This document shows, piece by piece, positions 23,758-36,514 of a stretch of 64,000 nucleotides of DNA. The first letter of the stretch is position 1, and the number at the start of each line of letters is the position of its first letter. Origin of the DNA: Gnetum montanum (taxonomy: Eukaryota > Streptophyta > Gnetopsida > Gnetales > Gnetaceae); assembly GCA_015680685.1 (NCBI GenBank), contig MNCI01035238.1, forward strand, positions 320,251 through 384,250, in the 5' to 3' direction. A program made the position numbers and the translations under genes. Under the pieces are notes generated by a model that worked only from the letters and a program-made list of their open reading frames with translations, was not told the origin of the DNA and made no database searches.

Positions 23758-24235
23758 TGTTTCTTTCTTGATTCAGGTAGCAGTAGCCATGCCTATGTAT
23801 GGGGATTACATTGCATTTTTTTATGTGTTTTTTTTTGTGTCGTGCATTGCGTTTTAGATTTGAATTCCATTTATGTGTTTTTTTTTGTGTTGTGTTTTTC
23901 CTTTTAGATTTAAACGCTAGGTTAGTTTAGGCCTCTCTGTCTTTGTTGAAAACCTGCTACTAAGACTATGTGAGAGATTAGTTATTTATTTGTTGGAAGC
24001 CTTCTACTAAAACTATGTGAGAGAATAGTTATTTGTCATGTGATTATTCTATTTGCTAATGAATATTTTTCACTACTTATTTTGTGTTTGAAAACATAAA
24101 AGGTTTTCTTTCTTGGTTTATGTTTACTACTTTACTATGATTGATATCCCTTTTAGAGTTTTAGGCAAGGATTGTTGGTATATTTTTGGCTTAGCAAGAA
24201 CAAGGAATTATTGAACTATTTCCCCTTCAAAGCTT
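23758..24235. other. 3' flank of phytocyanin copy 2
   Basis: T-rich sequence without a gene contains repeats of TTTATGTGTTTTTTTTTGTGT and the 46-bp pair (23944-24038). It leads into the minus-strand gag remnant. Confidence 0.5.
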
Positions 24236-24599
24236 CATAGCACCTCTCTTATTACTGATCTCTTTTGCATTGTGCTTTAGTGGGAAGGTAATCCCAATAG
24301 TCGTGATCTTGCATAATGTATTCAACATTGAGTCCCTGAATGCCTAGCCTCATAAGAGTTTGGTGTAGCATCGCAGGAACTAATTGATCAAGCGGAAACA
24401 CAATGTTTCCCTCCATGTTCCTCCACTGCAACTATTCATTCTATTGCATGTTAAAGGTGAAGTTTGACACATACTTATCAGGATGAGTATAAACCACTCT
24501 ACATTATTGAGGCACTGGCGAATTTGACCGTTCATTTTTTGGTTGATTGGATGTATGCTTTAACCTCGATGGAGAATCATTCCTTTGAGAAGAAAACAT
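24236..24599 (-). pseudogene. Gag N-terminal remnant of element H (unit 1)
   Basis: The minus-strand start codon is at 24597-24599. Comparison with the better preserved sister (57384-57731) and with Gag of element B (FTFILHQDE, WRDMEGNI) identifies the Athila/Tat-like Gag start. Here stops interrupt the conserved stretch. Only about 120 codons remain before the sequence passes into phytocyanin flank, so the rest of the element is deleted. Confidence 0.65.
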
Positions 24600-24732
24600 T
24601 TAAGATTTAAAGGAAACATGAATGTGCTTTTACAATTATTATTATTATTTTGAATAATTACAACTTTAAGGTTCATTACAATGATCTTGAGTAATTTTCA
24701 CTAAGTCCGAGATAGCACATATAGCTAACTAA

Positions 24733-24752
24733 AGTCCCCAGCAATAGTGCCA
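24733..24752 (-). promoter_or_regulatory. Primer-binding site of element H (tRNA-Asp type)
   Basis: On the minus strand, directly after the LTR end CTCATCA, the sequence is TTGGCACTATTGCTGGGGAC. This differs only at a few C-to-T or G-to-A positions from the 3' end complement of plant tRNA-Asp, the usual primer of Athila/Tat elements. Confidence 0.8.
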
Positions 24753-25646
24753 ATGATGAGTAGCAAGTATACCCTACACCCAAACATATGAATCACTAGT
24801 GTTCACTCAATGATCCGGTCGAATTTCATAGAATTTAGCTCTTCAAGTACACCAAATTTTAGGAGGNCGGTTGAATTTCATAGAATTTAGCTCTTCAAGT
24901 ACACCAAATTTTAGGAGGTGAATCTAACCATTACAATCATTGTCTTCTCAATTCCACTTATGAATTACAAGTGTATGGTTAACTGTAACTATGGCATCTA
25001 ATTTTTATCATTTTTCCTTCTATGGTTTAATCTCCTAAGTATTGGAAATAAAGTAAATTTAATGTGTAATTAATTTAATTAATCTAGTAACTAACACTTA
25101 ACTAATCCTAACATAAGCATCCATTCGCACTTTCTGTACACATCCTGAAAATGTTATAGCACCACTAGGTTACCAAGTGTTAAGCAATATTAGGGTTACC
25201 AAGCATTAAACATATGCTTGAAGTGGTCATGCTTATGTTTGCTATATTGCTGATACTAATTGCTTAGTTAAATGTCATTAATGTAAATTGCATGAATATT
25301 AAATGCATAAAGAAAGCATTAATCTATTTTAACTACTACAAGGTTTGATAAAAAAAGCTCATCTTTATTGTCGTTCACACTATCATGCTTAGGTACATCA
25401 ATGCTTGAATAAATATTTGTACACTTCTTTGACTCCTATTGTGGGTAGTCAGAAAATACTCTAACTCTAAAGAAAACAAACTGCATGAGTTTTGCTATGA
25501 CTAGGGAATGGAATGGATGAATTGTGCACCCCAAGTGTTGTATTTATGTGCTGGCATGCATCCCATGATATTGGATATCCAATAACACATCATGGGCTTT
25601 GATATTAGGGATCTAATCTTGGGGCCTAATAAAAAATGATTCATCA
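24753..25646 (-). repeat. 5' LTR of element H (unit 1)
   Basis: The LTR lies on the minus strand from TGATGAATCATT (25646) to CTACTCATCA (24753). It is followed in its own direction by PBS and gag, so it is a 5' LTR. Apparent length 894 bp is inflated by a 50-bp duplication around an N at 24867; the sister LTR (57886-58728) is 843 bp. Confidence 0.85.
24817..24917. other. Assembly gap (single N) flanked by a 50-bp direct repeat
   Basis: The 50 bases before the N at 24867 are repeated after it with one mismatch. The sister LTR has a single copy, so this is probably an unmerged contig overlap. Confidence 0.85.
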
Positions 25647-26008
25647 GTAGGTGATGCATATAATGATATTTGATGTAAGTGTTATAAATCTTTGTCAAAA
25701 TCATGTGTTAATGAAATAAAAATAATGACGAAAAAGGTGAGCACTCTAATGAATTTTTAATTGAATTTTTACTTACATATATTGAGATCATCCTAGATTT
25801 ATTAAATAGATAAATTCTAAAGTTCATTTTACAAAATATTTAAATTCGTAACTTAATGTTTCTTGTAAGAATCAAACTTGTGATTTAGTGTTTCCATGTC
25901 AAGGCTATTTCATTAGGTTAACGCTTCATTGGATTTATTTTTATTTGATGCATCACTCTTCTAGATTCATGAGACCACAATAGTTTCATAATTTTTTTTA
26001 TTGGACAA

Positions 26009-26110
26009 TGAGGTGTTAGTTTAGTGGTACAAGTCTTGGCCTAGTAACCTTAAGTCATAGGTTCAATCCTATTAGGTACACTGAGTTATAAACTTGTATA
26101 AATTTTTAGG
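26009..26110 (+). repeat. tRNA-derived SINE-like fragment (unit 1)
   Basis: It carries pol III A-box TAGTTTAGTGG (26017-26027) and B-box GGTTCAATCC (26060-26069) at tRNA-like spacing. The flanks do not form an acceptor stem, so it is a SINE head or decayed tRNA gene rather than a working tRNA. The sister at 59068-59150 lost about 11 bp between the boxes. Confidence 0.55.
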
Positions 26111-26159
26111 TGTACTTATGTTTCAATTATTTTGAGTTCTAATATTCCATAATTTCATT

Positions 26160-27060
26160 TATTAACTAAGGTTAAATTTTATTTATAAATTAGTATTACT
26201 TATTGAAAGTGAACATATAACTTGGATTTTCATATTAAAATTTTTAGCACATTATTAAATGGTAGAGGCTCATAGATAGTGATCATGTCAAATGAAAGCA
26301 ACCATTCAAATTGCAAGCAATAACTTGTTTAACTTAGTTTGGCTGATCTAGCCAAAATGGAGTATTTATTTGCTCCAATTGCATGAATGGTATAAAGTGG
26401 TATAAATATACTATCTCTCAACCTTTTAAGAATGGTTAATAAATATGCAAGTTAAGATGAGCTGTAGTCAAAGTTCACATTATTGATTTTCTAAATATTA
26501 TTGGTTTTCTATTAATAAAAGTATCGACTAAGTTGGATTTGCAAAAATTCCAGTATTGATGGCTAAATCGATGATCATTAATTAGTTGAGAAAATGGGCA
26601 ATAAAGCATGTAGAATTAATGCGTGGTTTCATTCAAAGAAGTTAGAGCTCCACATGACTTCGAAAAGTAAAAGCAAAAATCAAATTACCAAAAAGGTTAC
26701 TCGGAGATCAGATATTTACAATGGTTGTAGTCATGACACGAGAAGGGAGGAGTGAGGTGTGAAGATATTTAATTAACCACATTCTCGTTTACAACCCACT
26801 TGAGTTCGTGGAAAAAATCCTCTAAAATTAAAAGAATGTGGTTATTCATCTTGCATAATTAATATATGGGATCATGAGGAATAGGAACTACATTTTCTTA
26901 AGAGAACATGTACAATTTAATTAGTTATGAGTGAAATGAGGAAAAAGAGTTAGGCCATCTAGTTAGCCACATCCCCAATTCCACACTACTCCATTAATGC
27001 ATTTTTAAAATAACCACCACTTGCACCCTTGCCTTCCATATACCCTTACACTATTTGTTT
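26160..27060 (+). promoter_or_regulatory. Second phytocyanin promoter copy without a gene (unit 1)
   Basis: Similarity to 20684-21600 runs in the same orientation and order: TTTATAAATTAGT.TT.CTTATTGAAA at the start, GAAAGCAACCATTCAAATTGC (26296), TTTAATTAGCC-type block, and CCACATCCCCAATTCCACAC (26971) before a C/A-rich stretch. Where exons should follow (27060 on) no phytocyanin coding similarity is seen. The relic also occurs at 59215-60115. Confidence 0.65.
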
Positions 27061-27710
27061 ATATTTATGTTATTTATAATTTGTATTGTATATATGAAAG
27101 AAATTCAAAGAAAATGGAGTATCGTAGCCAATAATATTGCTAAATTATTTAAGATACAGGTAAAAACACTTGGCAACTTTGTAAATAATATTTTTGATGT
27201 GTAAATTTTGGACGCACTAACACCCAGGAAAAGAAAACTTATTTAAGGAGACTATCACCTAGGGTGCCTTCTATATGGGTATGGAAACCTAGGAATAGTC
27301 TTAGATGGAGAGAGCTATGCAAAGTTAAATAATTAAATAGAGATCCTACCCCCTTGTCCTTGCACACAATTGTTGTTTGCCGTAGTTCATAGTCACTTCA
27401 CATTGCCACTATTGCTATCGGTGGTGCCCATTATCAAGCAAAAAACCTTGTTATTGCAGGGATGAAAACCTCACTGTGTAGGGATGCACTATTGCACATT
27501 GCCATTTACACCCCATGTCATCATTGAAAGCATTCCTATGTATCATGAAACCATGCCTTGGTGATTAGACCAATAAGTCATGGCCCATGCCTAGCATGGG
27601 TGATGTTGGCATCAATAAATATATTTAAAACTTATGCTTTATATGTTTTATCTATCCAATAGACTTTCTTGGATCTTCATGGACAAATACAATTCAATTT
27701 CAATTTCATT
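27061..27710. other. End of unit 1 and junction to unit 2
   Basis: No gene is present. Similarity to unit 2 (60116-60575) fades near 27515-27540; unit 2 starts at about 27711 with TGTATGTATGTAGATG. The 170 bp between are unique here and mark the junction. Confidence 0.6.
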
Positions 27711-30700
27711 TGTATGTATGTAGATGATGAAAAATAGGAAAGAATAAGAGCTTTGTGTTTTGTATTATTTCTGTTTATGTTTTTGTTATATTTATGTTGT
27801 GCTAGGTTAGGCTAACCTCTATTGTGCTCTGCTTGCTATCTACCTGATTGATCTTATTTCGTAAATTTGTCAATGTGTACTAAATTTACTATACCTTTGA
27901 CTTCTAGTGATTTAAATGATGAAAGAGTTGAAGTCTCTCGCTACACATGCATTGTATTTTATACAGCTTCTCTTTCTAATGGGCATACATTTTTATCCTT
28001 TGGATTCCCTTGATAGACATCCATGCTTTTGCATTCTCCCATTTTTTTTTATGTTAGGTCAAATATATTCATTAAATTTCAAGTACAGGGTAATGCAATG
28101 TCTTAGAAAAGATAAAGGACACTAATTTTTGAGTAATTAATTAAGTTAAAAACATACCACACATATGCATTCATGAGTTTGTGGGTTTAGGCTAGAATTG
28201 GATGGTACGACTTTTACAAGCTCTATTAAAAGTGTATCAAGGTGGTGATTTGGCCTTTTGTTCAAGATATTTGTAGAATATAATATCTTCATATAACAAG
28301 TCATCATGATTATTGCAAGGTTTCTTTGAAAAGAATACAAATTAATAACTCAAAATGGGATCCATGATAGATGAAGTAAAAATACAAAGAAATACCCTTG
28401 AGATTTTGCTAAAATATTACAAATATTCTAAAGTTCACTATAAGATCATCATTAAAATACTTTTATTTATGAGGTTATGAGTTCAATTCTTAATTGTGCA
28501 TACAATTGGTAATTCAATTAGTAGAAAGAATTTTCAAGTTTTACAAACTATAAACCTTCTTGGTCTTATATTGTGAATATTCATAGTGTTCTTAATTGGT
28601 CATATTCTAAAAATTGAACCTTTATTGTCTTGAAAGTTATTATTGATAGAGAGTCATCACTCTAGGTTATCTTTACTATCTTAACTAATATCATACACTA
28701 ATACATTAAAAATTTTAAACTAATAAAAGTTGTGAAATCTTAATTACAAAATAGAATAAACATTATTTTTTTCAGTGTAAATCTAACTAGCATAAATTGA
28801 CTAGGCCAAACCAATTCAAATTTTAAATCTATAGAAAAAAATATAATCTTTGATTGAATCTTTTCATTTGATTCCATGAGTTGTCTTGAGCCATTGCTCA
28901 AATAATTGAATACTTACACCTCTATTATCTCAAACTTCATAAGCATAGGAGATCTTGAACATGAAAAGGTAATTTTGAGCTCCTAGAGTCTTGTGCACTT
29001 TAAGAGTTATGATGGTATAAAAAGCTCATAAACTATGACAATAATCTTCCAATAGTAACAAATCCTCATCATGATGAGACCTATCTTCAATTATACTTTA
29101 ATTGAGGGATTATGAAAGATCAATTATCATTTGTAGCTTCTTTCTTCATCTATTTTTTGGTTGATTAGTTTGTCTAGTGTTTTTTTTTTAATATTTAATG
29201 AGCTCAACTCTTTTATTGGATTTTCATTCTTTCTCTTCCTCTAAGCCATCCTTTGTAGATTCCTTCTAAATTCCTCTTTTTTAATCATCATGGATTGAGT
29301 TATCATAATCATTTTCTTCTTAACTACAACATCATCAAAGCTAACTACTTGCAAATCATCATTGTATATAACCTTGGTAGTGGTTAAGAAAAGCATGGTT
29401 AACAAACAAGGTTAAAGCTTATGAGAAGCTTCCATAGAATGTGACAATTTACCAATAGTTATTATTAGGGTCTTGAATCTAAATCATGGACTTCTTCCAT
29501 CTAAAACTTTAATCATAGCTCATTGAAAGTTTAACATTGCCAATATCACCTAACTATAATTTTTTCCTCATTAGTTTTCAAAGAATAAAGATTTTAATGT
29601 AGGCCATGAAATTTAGTTTCAATGGTCAAAATAATGCTCACCAATGAAATAAATCATAATCAAACTACTATATGGTTTTTCAATATTTTTCTATATATTC
29701 TTGAGAGAAAAATTAACTTGTAAACCACTTGTCCTTTGAGAATGGCATCAAAAATCAAGTGTTTCCTTGTTTTTGCTTGAACCCCTCAAGTGCTTCTTCT
29801 CTTCTACATCATCCCTCCAACTTGCAACTTGTGAGGTGCTCATACTATCCATTTCAATCAATTCCTTGCATAAATTACTCGCTAAAAATCATTTTGCACT
29901 TCAACTATAAATTCTAATCACTCTTTAAATTCTAATAGTGAAATATTCAAATGTATGATTTTGGCCAAAATTATGTATATTTATTATTCTTGTTATCACA
30001 GTTGTAGTTTTTAATATTCATGAGTTCATATTAATTCATATAGTGTTATTTTTAGCACAACACATGAAATGTTTTCCTTTTAGTATTATTTATTTTCCAA
30101 CTTTGTGAGATGAATACCATAAGGATCTTTTGTCATTGAGAAGATATTGAGCATAACTACCCATGTTGCAAAAAAATTTTAGCAAAAGGATCTTCATGAA
30201 TGAAATGACTCATTGTAACTACCTCATTTAGAGATAAAGTAGTTCATATTGAGTAGGCCATTTTGATACCACAAGAATCTTCCATCAATTCATCTCTATG
30301 ACAACATCAATCCATAGTTCTTCCAACTTCATCATATTATTCCAAGTAGTAAGATAACTATAATCGAATAAAAGTGTATACTAAAAGCATTATGAAGTGA
30401 AAGAAACAAAAGGATGTATTCAAGACCAAAAGATGAATATTATCATGTTTGAAATTCATGAGTGAAGAAGTGAACACGATATGCTCAGTATAAATTCACC
30501 AAAAGAAAAGAGAATTAAACTCCTCATGAATTTGCAAACATAAATGGAATGAGTTAAAAATATAGTAATTAAAGGAAGTGTTAGAATATACTATCTTAAG
30601 TTAAAGTACAATCATTAACTTTGTAACTTAAGCCATCAACATTTACAAAATGTTTTAATAGTTTATCAAAGAGATGCAACCACTTACAAATTATAAAGAA

Positions 30701-31783
30701 GCCCAAGTTCACAATTCATAAATATGCATAAGATAAGTTTTAATAATGTGAACAAATAAGAAGTAAGATAATATTAGAACAATAACCAAAAACAAGTAAT
30801 AGTAAGCTAAAAGGATATGATGGTGGTGGTTCATAGGACCATGAATTAAAGTAGTCCCAAGTACTAACAAATGGTATTTGAGGAAAGACATAGCATAAAG
30901 TGAAGAGAAGTTAAATTTAAGATATGCTCAACACCAAAAGGAAGATTCATACATGATGGAAAAGATGAAGAAGTTCAACATTGTGAAATTTATGAAGGTA
31001 TCATGAAAGAAGTAGCTACAAATTCTACATGAGAAAGGAGAAACTACAACTAAGGTAGTAGTCTATTAGATGTTGTTGATGATTGAATCAACTTAGTAGT
31101 GGATAATTAAAGGATTTTGAAGTAACGCAGCCTACATAAGACCAAGAATATTAGTTATTAACCATCATGGAAACTGTACCATGAGAGCTTAATGCCAAGA
31201 GATGCTTCAGTAACATAAATGTTATAACATTGCTAGAGCAACATCATTGAAACGTAAGAAATTCTTATGAACTTATCATAGTCTAATCTTAAGTAATAGC
31301 AAGCCCAAAGATGATGTTACAATTTACCAAAGCTAGAAATTGCACTTATTTAATACTATCTACAATAGCTTATGATAAGCACTAATCTACAAACTAGATT
31401 CATATTACTTTATTTAGACTAAGAGGATTCATAAGTAGTTAGTAAGACTTACAATACTCATAATTGCAGAAAAGATTATGAAACTTATCTTAAAGTTTAG
31501 AATTGCATTCATCCTTCTAACTAATTTAGACCTTGATATATTAGAGTTGCTAAGTGTAAGCATAAAAGCTAAACTCTAATATTCAAGAAGGAAAGTTAAT
31601 ATTCATTGAACTAAAATTATGATTTGTAGTACATATAATAAGATATATGATTTGATATATCATTGTGGAGAAACAAAAAATTTCATGCATTACTAATAAT
31701 GATAAAGGGTGTAGTTGTAGGCTAAAAGTTCAAAGTGATAACATGATCCCTCTACCAACCCACAACAAACTTGAAGAATAAGT
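27711..31783. other. Gene-free AT-rich part of unit 2
   Basis: This counterpart of 6089-10242 has no supported gene. Confidence 0.5.
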
Positions 31784-32206
31784 GTGTGTGGAAAGTATGT
31801 CTATACAATATTCACTAAACCAAAAGAAACTCAGTGGTTAGAGAATGAGAATACCAAACCATTAAAAAGATGCATGGAAACATCTAACCTACTTATTAGT
31901 TCTAGTTATAAGATAATAAAGCAAACAAAGAACTTTAAAAAGAACATCTTACACTCTAACTATACACAAGAAGAAATTATTAAACATGGAGACCCAAGAA
32001 CCAAAATAAAAAATAAAAAAGGAAGCATATCTGGACCATCTAAAAAGATAACACCTTTTAGTCCAATTGAATATATGTCTCCAAATGATCGAAACCTCAT
32101 TATCATCAATGTTAAATGTGATAATAAGAAAAAACTTAAATCATTAAAGATAATAAATGGAAAACTTATGGTGTATAACCAAGGTAATGTGTGGTCCATT
32201 TTCTGA
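31784..32206 (+). pseudogene. Unrecognised frame, copy 2
   Basis: This counterpart of 10243-10707 is shortened by a stop (WSIF then TGA), and also lacks an ATG start. It keeps EYMSPNDRNLIIINVKC. Differences from the first copy look unconstrained. Confidence 0.35.
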
Positions 32207-34369
32207 ATGCTAGCCCATGATTTTACTCATGGGTGATGTCCATCTTGAATCAAGAATTGATAAGTGTATTTTCACATTTTTTTTACAATTTTTTATCATT
32301 TTTCTATTTGTTTAGAATTTTCCAATTCTTAATATGCTTTCCATTTCTTCTTATTTTTGTTTCTTTATAGTTTTCTCTTTTCTTGAGTGATTTCCTTTAT
32401 ATTCTATGAATGATTACTATGTTTTTTTGTTAATAATGATATTTCCAATCATGGTGTAGAAGTCAACATCATGTGTCAGGTTTTTGTCCTATTCTATCAA
32501 GATGCTTTAGTAAAATAATTGTGTAATTCAATGATCTAGATCATCCATTCCTCTAGTTTCTCTAATAAAATTTCTTTATCATGAAAACAATATGGTTCTT
32601 GTTACATGAAACTAAAATTAACTACTAATCATTATGTCTTGAAGAAAGAGGGAAATACCAAGCGCAAATGGCAAAGGGTGTGACATTAAGAAGATTTGTT
32701 GGGTTCTCTTCTTAACTTCCTTGTGGTTTATGACTCCTCCAGGAATGTACCATCACTCCTAATCATTGAACAAAAAATTAGGAAGTATGTCTATGCATGG
32801 TGTGGTTCTTGTTATGTAGAAAAAAATCACAACAACAATAATAAAAATAAAAATAAAAATACACAAGAATTCAAACTGTACTACTTAAACACAATAATGG
32901 ACTACAAGTACTAGTTATGGGGTTGGAAAGACATGTTACCAATGCCTAAAGGCACCACTCTAACTAAATCCTTTTCTTCCTTCTCTTTTTGAAATGATGT
33001 TCATTCTCTATGGTTGTTGTGAGCTCATGATGGTTGGCAAGAAGAAACACATCAATGCAAGGCCACTACTAATTCTATAGACTTGGCCTAAAATTTGGAT
33101 AGATAATTATGATGGTCATCTTAATCACACTTGACACAAGAACCTATTGTGGGCATGGTTAAGTGTCTTACATCCCAATCTTTGCAATCCCTTATCATCC
33201 CATTATTCACCTCACTATTGCATACAATTGTGAGCCTAATGGTTTTGTATAGTATAGTACAGAATACTTACCAAGGAAATTGTGTTTTATTTGGAATAAA
33301 GACATGATCTACATTTAACTTTTAAGATGCCCATGGACATCTATAGAAGTGAATATGCAAGGGCATTATAGCAGGAGCCTACTTTGGGGAGGATCCACTT
33401 GCATGAATTTTGTTGATCATGGCTCTGAATCAAACCTCACATCTTGAAGGATATCATGGACTACTTTAATAATTTTGTGATTATTTCTCATCAATTTTGA
33501 TTAATTTTACTACTTTTATATTAACTTATCCTCCAAATTCAATATATCCTAGTCATCTTGTGAACCAAACCTTTGGTTTTAGTTGTTCAAAAACTTGTGA
33601 GCTTTTGAAGTTAAGCTCATTGATCGTGGGTGCTAAGTATGTAATTTTTGAAATTTATCTAACACCTTATTTTTGAACATTATGGTAACTAATAGTAATA
33701 ATAATCATAATAACATGAAAAAATTAATAATTTTAGTTACCTTATAGCCTTGGAAATAATATTTTGTAATCACCTTGAGCCTAAATGATAAATTTTTTCT
33801 ATGTTTTAGCTAACCAAGGATCCAAAAAAGAGTTAATCATCAAGGAAAAAATTATTATTATCAAAACTAAAGTTGATTCTTTGATTATTGTAGAGGATTC
33901 CAAAAGAGATGCCTAAGGTTAAGGGTCTTTTGCAAGGGAAGAAAAAGAGGCCAAGACAAGGTCATGCCCATGGATAAATAGCATATACAAGAATTAAAGT
34001 TCACATATGATATGTTTGTTGAATTCATGGAATGATGAGAAGAAATTTCAGTACATCCTTCAAGAGAGTTTTGCATAAAAGAGAAGCATTAGCATAGCAA
34101 TCAATTTTGGAAAATTTGCACCACTAGTGAAAATAATAAGATTCATCTTCGATGGATCTTTTAAAGACCTCTACAATTTTGTAAACTTTAATATCGATCC
34201 AATGTTTTTGTCCTTTTGTAATACATATACTTGAAGAAAATTATGTATTACAACACTCTAGTTTTATAATGTTTTTCAATCTAGTCTTGGTCACCCCACA
34301 ATTTTTGTAAAGAAACTTTGTCTATTTTTATATAACTCAAGCACAAGGTTTTAGTTAGTTGTGGGGGTA
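32207..34369 (+). mobile_element. Element C 3' internal part (unit 2)
   Basis: This is the spacer with the same blocks as in unit 1 (GGAAAGACATGTTACC at 32924, GGAGCCTACTTTGGGGAGGA at 33373, donor-like GAAGTTAAGCTCATTG near 33605). The deleted aORF begins at ATG 33909 (MPKVKGLLQGKKKRPRQGHA) and polypurine TTAGTTGTGGGGGTA follows. Confidence 0.65.
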
Positions 34370-35349
34370 TGATGAGACCTGATATGTTGAGTAAGCTCGT
34401 CAGTGCATTCCTATTGATAAAGCCTCATCAATGCATACATGTCAACACATCTGAGAATACATTGATGCATTAATTAGTAACACATCTTAGATGTATTAAC
34501 ATATCCTCATCAATGCAGCCTTGTCAACACATCCTTGTCAATGCATCCTTGTTGATGCAATACTTATATTTTCCTATAAATAGGTGAGCATCCCACAAGT
34601 ATTGGGTGCCATTTGATGAATAGTATAGTTGAGATCTTGTAGTTTTCCTTCCCTAAAGTTAGAATATTTTCCCAAGTTCCCGTAGTAGGAGTCATTGAGT
34701 ATACAGATCTTTATTCAAGCAATGTTGTACCTAAGCACAATAGTGTGTGTGGAAATAAAAACAAGCTTTTTGATAAACCTTGCAACACTTCAGCTAGATT
34801 AAATATATTTATCATACATTCCATGTTTTATGCAATTTCCTTTAATGCTTTAAGTAATTAAGCTATATTAGGATAAATTAAGTTAGATTAAATAGTAATT
34901 AATTAAGCACATAATTATGACCACCTCAAGCATGCACATGATGCTTGGTAATCCTAGTGGTGCTTAACGTTTGGTAACCTAGTAGCATTATACGTGTTTA
35001 GGATGTGTATAGAAAGTGGGACCAGATGCTTATGTTAGGATTAGTTAGAAATTAGTTAGTTATTTATATTAAATTTAGCAATTAAATTACTTCATTTCTT
35101 TCATCATTTATTTTAAGCACCCAAAACATAAAACATAAAAAATAATAAAAATTATATGCTTTGATTACACTTAACCATACTTTTGCATATCACAAGTGTA
35201 ATTGAGAAGACAATGAATGACTATTAGGACAAGTTCACTTCCTAGAGGCTAGTGTATCAGAATACATAAAATCCATGGAATTCGACTAGATTGCTTGTTA
35301 ACACTTAGTGATTCGTATGGTTGAGCGTAGGTGTATTTGCCTCTCATCA
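34370..35349 (+). repeat. 3' LTR of element C (unit 2)
   Basis: This 980-bp LTR, TGATGAGACC to CTCTCATCA, is orthologous to 12841-13850 and sits in the same flanks. By eye it differs from it at more than one in ten positions, most strongly in U3. Confidence 0.85.
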
Positions 35350-36514
35350 CTTACCATGGCCATAATGATATTCTTTTCATAAAAAAACTAAGAATAAACC
35401 TATGATCATTATGCCTAGATAGCAGAGTGAAGAACCAAGTGGGAATGCAAAGGGTGTGACATCAAGAGAATTTGTGGACTATCTTGGATTACTTCTATGT
35501 GTTCTATCATGTTGATGAGGTTGTATTATATCCTTGTAGATCTAACAAAAAATGGAAGTAAGAGTAAAATAAGTGCTACCTTACCATGTCACTAGAAAGA
35601 CATGTTACCCATGCCTAAAGATGGGCAACTTCTTAGAAATCTAAAACTGAAAAAAGTGACATGAATAAACTCCGCCCTTAGACAATATGCCAAGTGACGA
35701 TATTCCTTGCACCAATGGTAGTCTTACAATTGTAATTTCAAAAGATGAAATAATGCAATGTCACTAGAATGTGGTCTAGACTTGATTTGAATCTTGGACA
35801 TGAAGGCTAATGATTACTTTAACCACTAATAAAACACAAGAATTCATTATGCTTATGGTAAGATACCTCACATCCCAAATTCAGCAATCCCTTCTCTAGT
35901 CCATCCCACCTTACTATATATTTAATCATAACTTAATGTTTTATATAATATAGCATTATTTTCCCAAACTGGTAATACTAACATGTGTGTTTTTCTAGAC
36001 AAGTATGTCTTACATTCAACTCCTTGAGTGCCTAAGGACACTTTTAGGTGTGGTTGTACAAGGGCAGTAAGGGCTAGAGCCTACTTCAGGGAGGACCCAC
36101 TTGTATATCTCTTGTATTTCATACTTAACAAGCAATTCCACTTCATCTTGTTCCTTCCAAAATATTTAATAAACTTTCCATATCATCTAATAATTTGTCC
36201 ATATATAAAAAATTCATTATCTATTTCTTATCTATATTATGAACTTTTATTGCTCAAGATTCCTACTTCATAAACCATTCCAAAGGTCATAACTTCATCC
36301 TTGTAGCTCTGATTTCCAGAATTCTTGAATCTTGTTGATCCCAAAGCACTAGGGGATGCATTGCATGATATTAGTAAAAATTTAAAAATTTGAGCCAAAA
36401 ATTCTTAATGTTGAAAGACACTATAAATGGTAAGTAGAAGGAGATAATAAGAACTGTAAAGTTAATTAATCAAACTAAGGTAAGAAAGATTCAAATAATG
36501 CTTCTAATAGATCA
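35350..36514 (+). other. Element F spacer, uninterrupted copy
   Basis: The stretch is non-coding and contains the empty target site of solo LTR E (near 36088-36096). It ends GATCA (36510-36514), the left target-site copy of element B. Confidence 0.65.

Larger units (their letters stand above)
6089..27540 (+). repeat. Tandem segmental duplication, unit 1
   Basis: This block is collinear with unit 2 (27711-36514 plus 49916-60575). The left end is set by element A; the right edge is approximate, where similarity fades near 27515-27540. In two samples compared by eye (8160-8350 with 29727-29917, and 19930-20220 with 53900-54180) about 7-10% of positions differ. Unit 1 alone carries solo LTR E and an extra phytocyanin exon 2. 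Unit 2 alone carries element B. Confidence 0.85.

Noticed and set aside
26009-26110. A functional tRNA gene
   Set aside because: A and B boxes are present but no acceptor or anticodon stem can be formed convincingly, and the second copy has a deletion. Called SINE-like instead.
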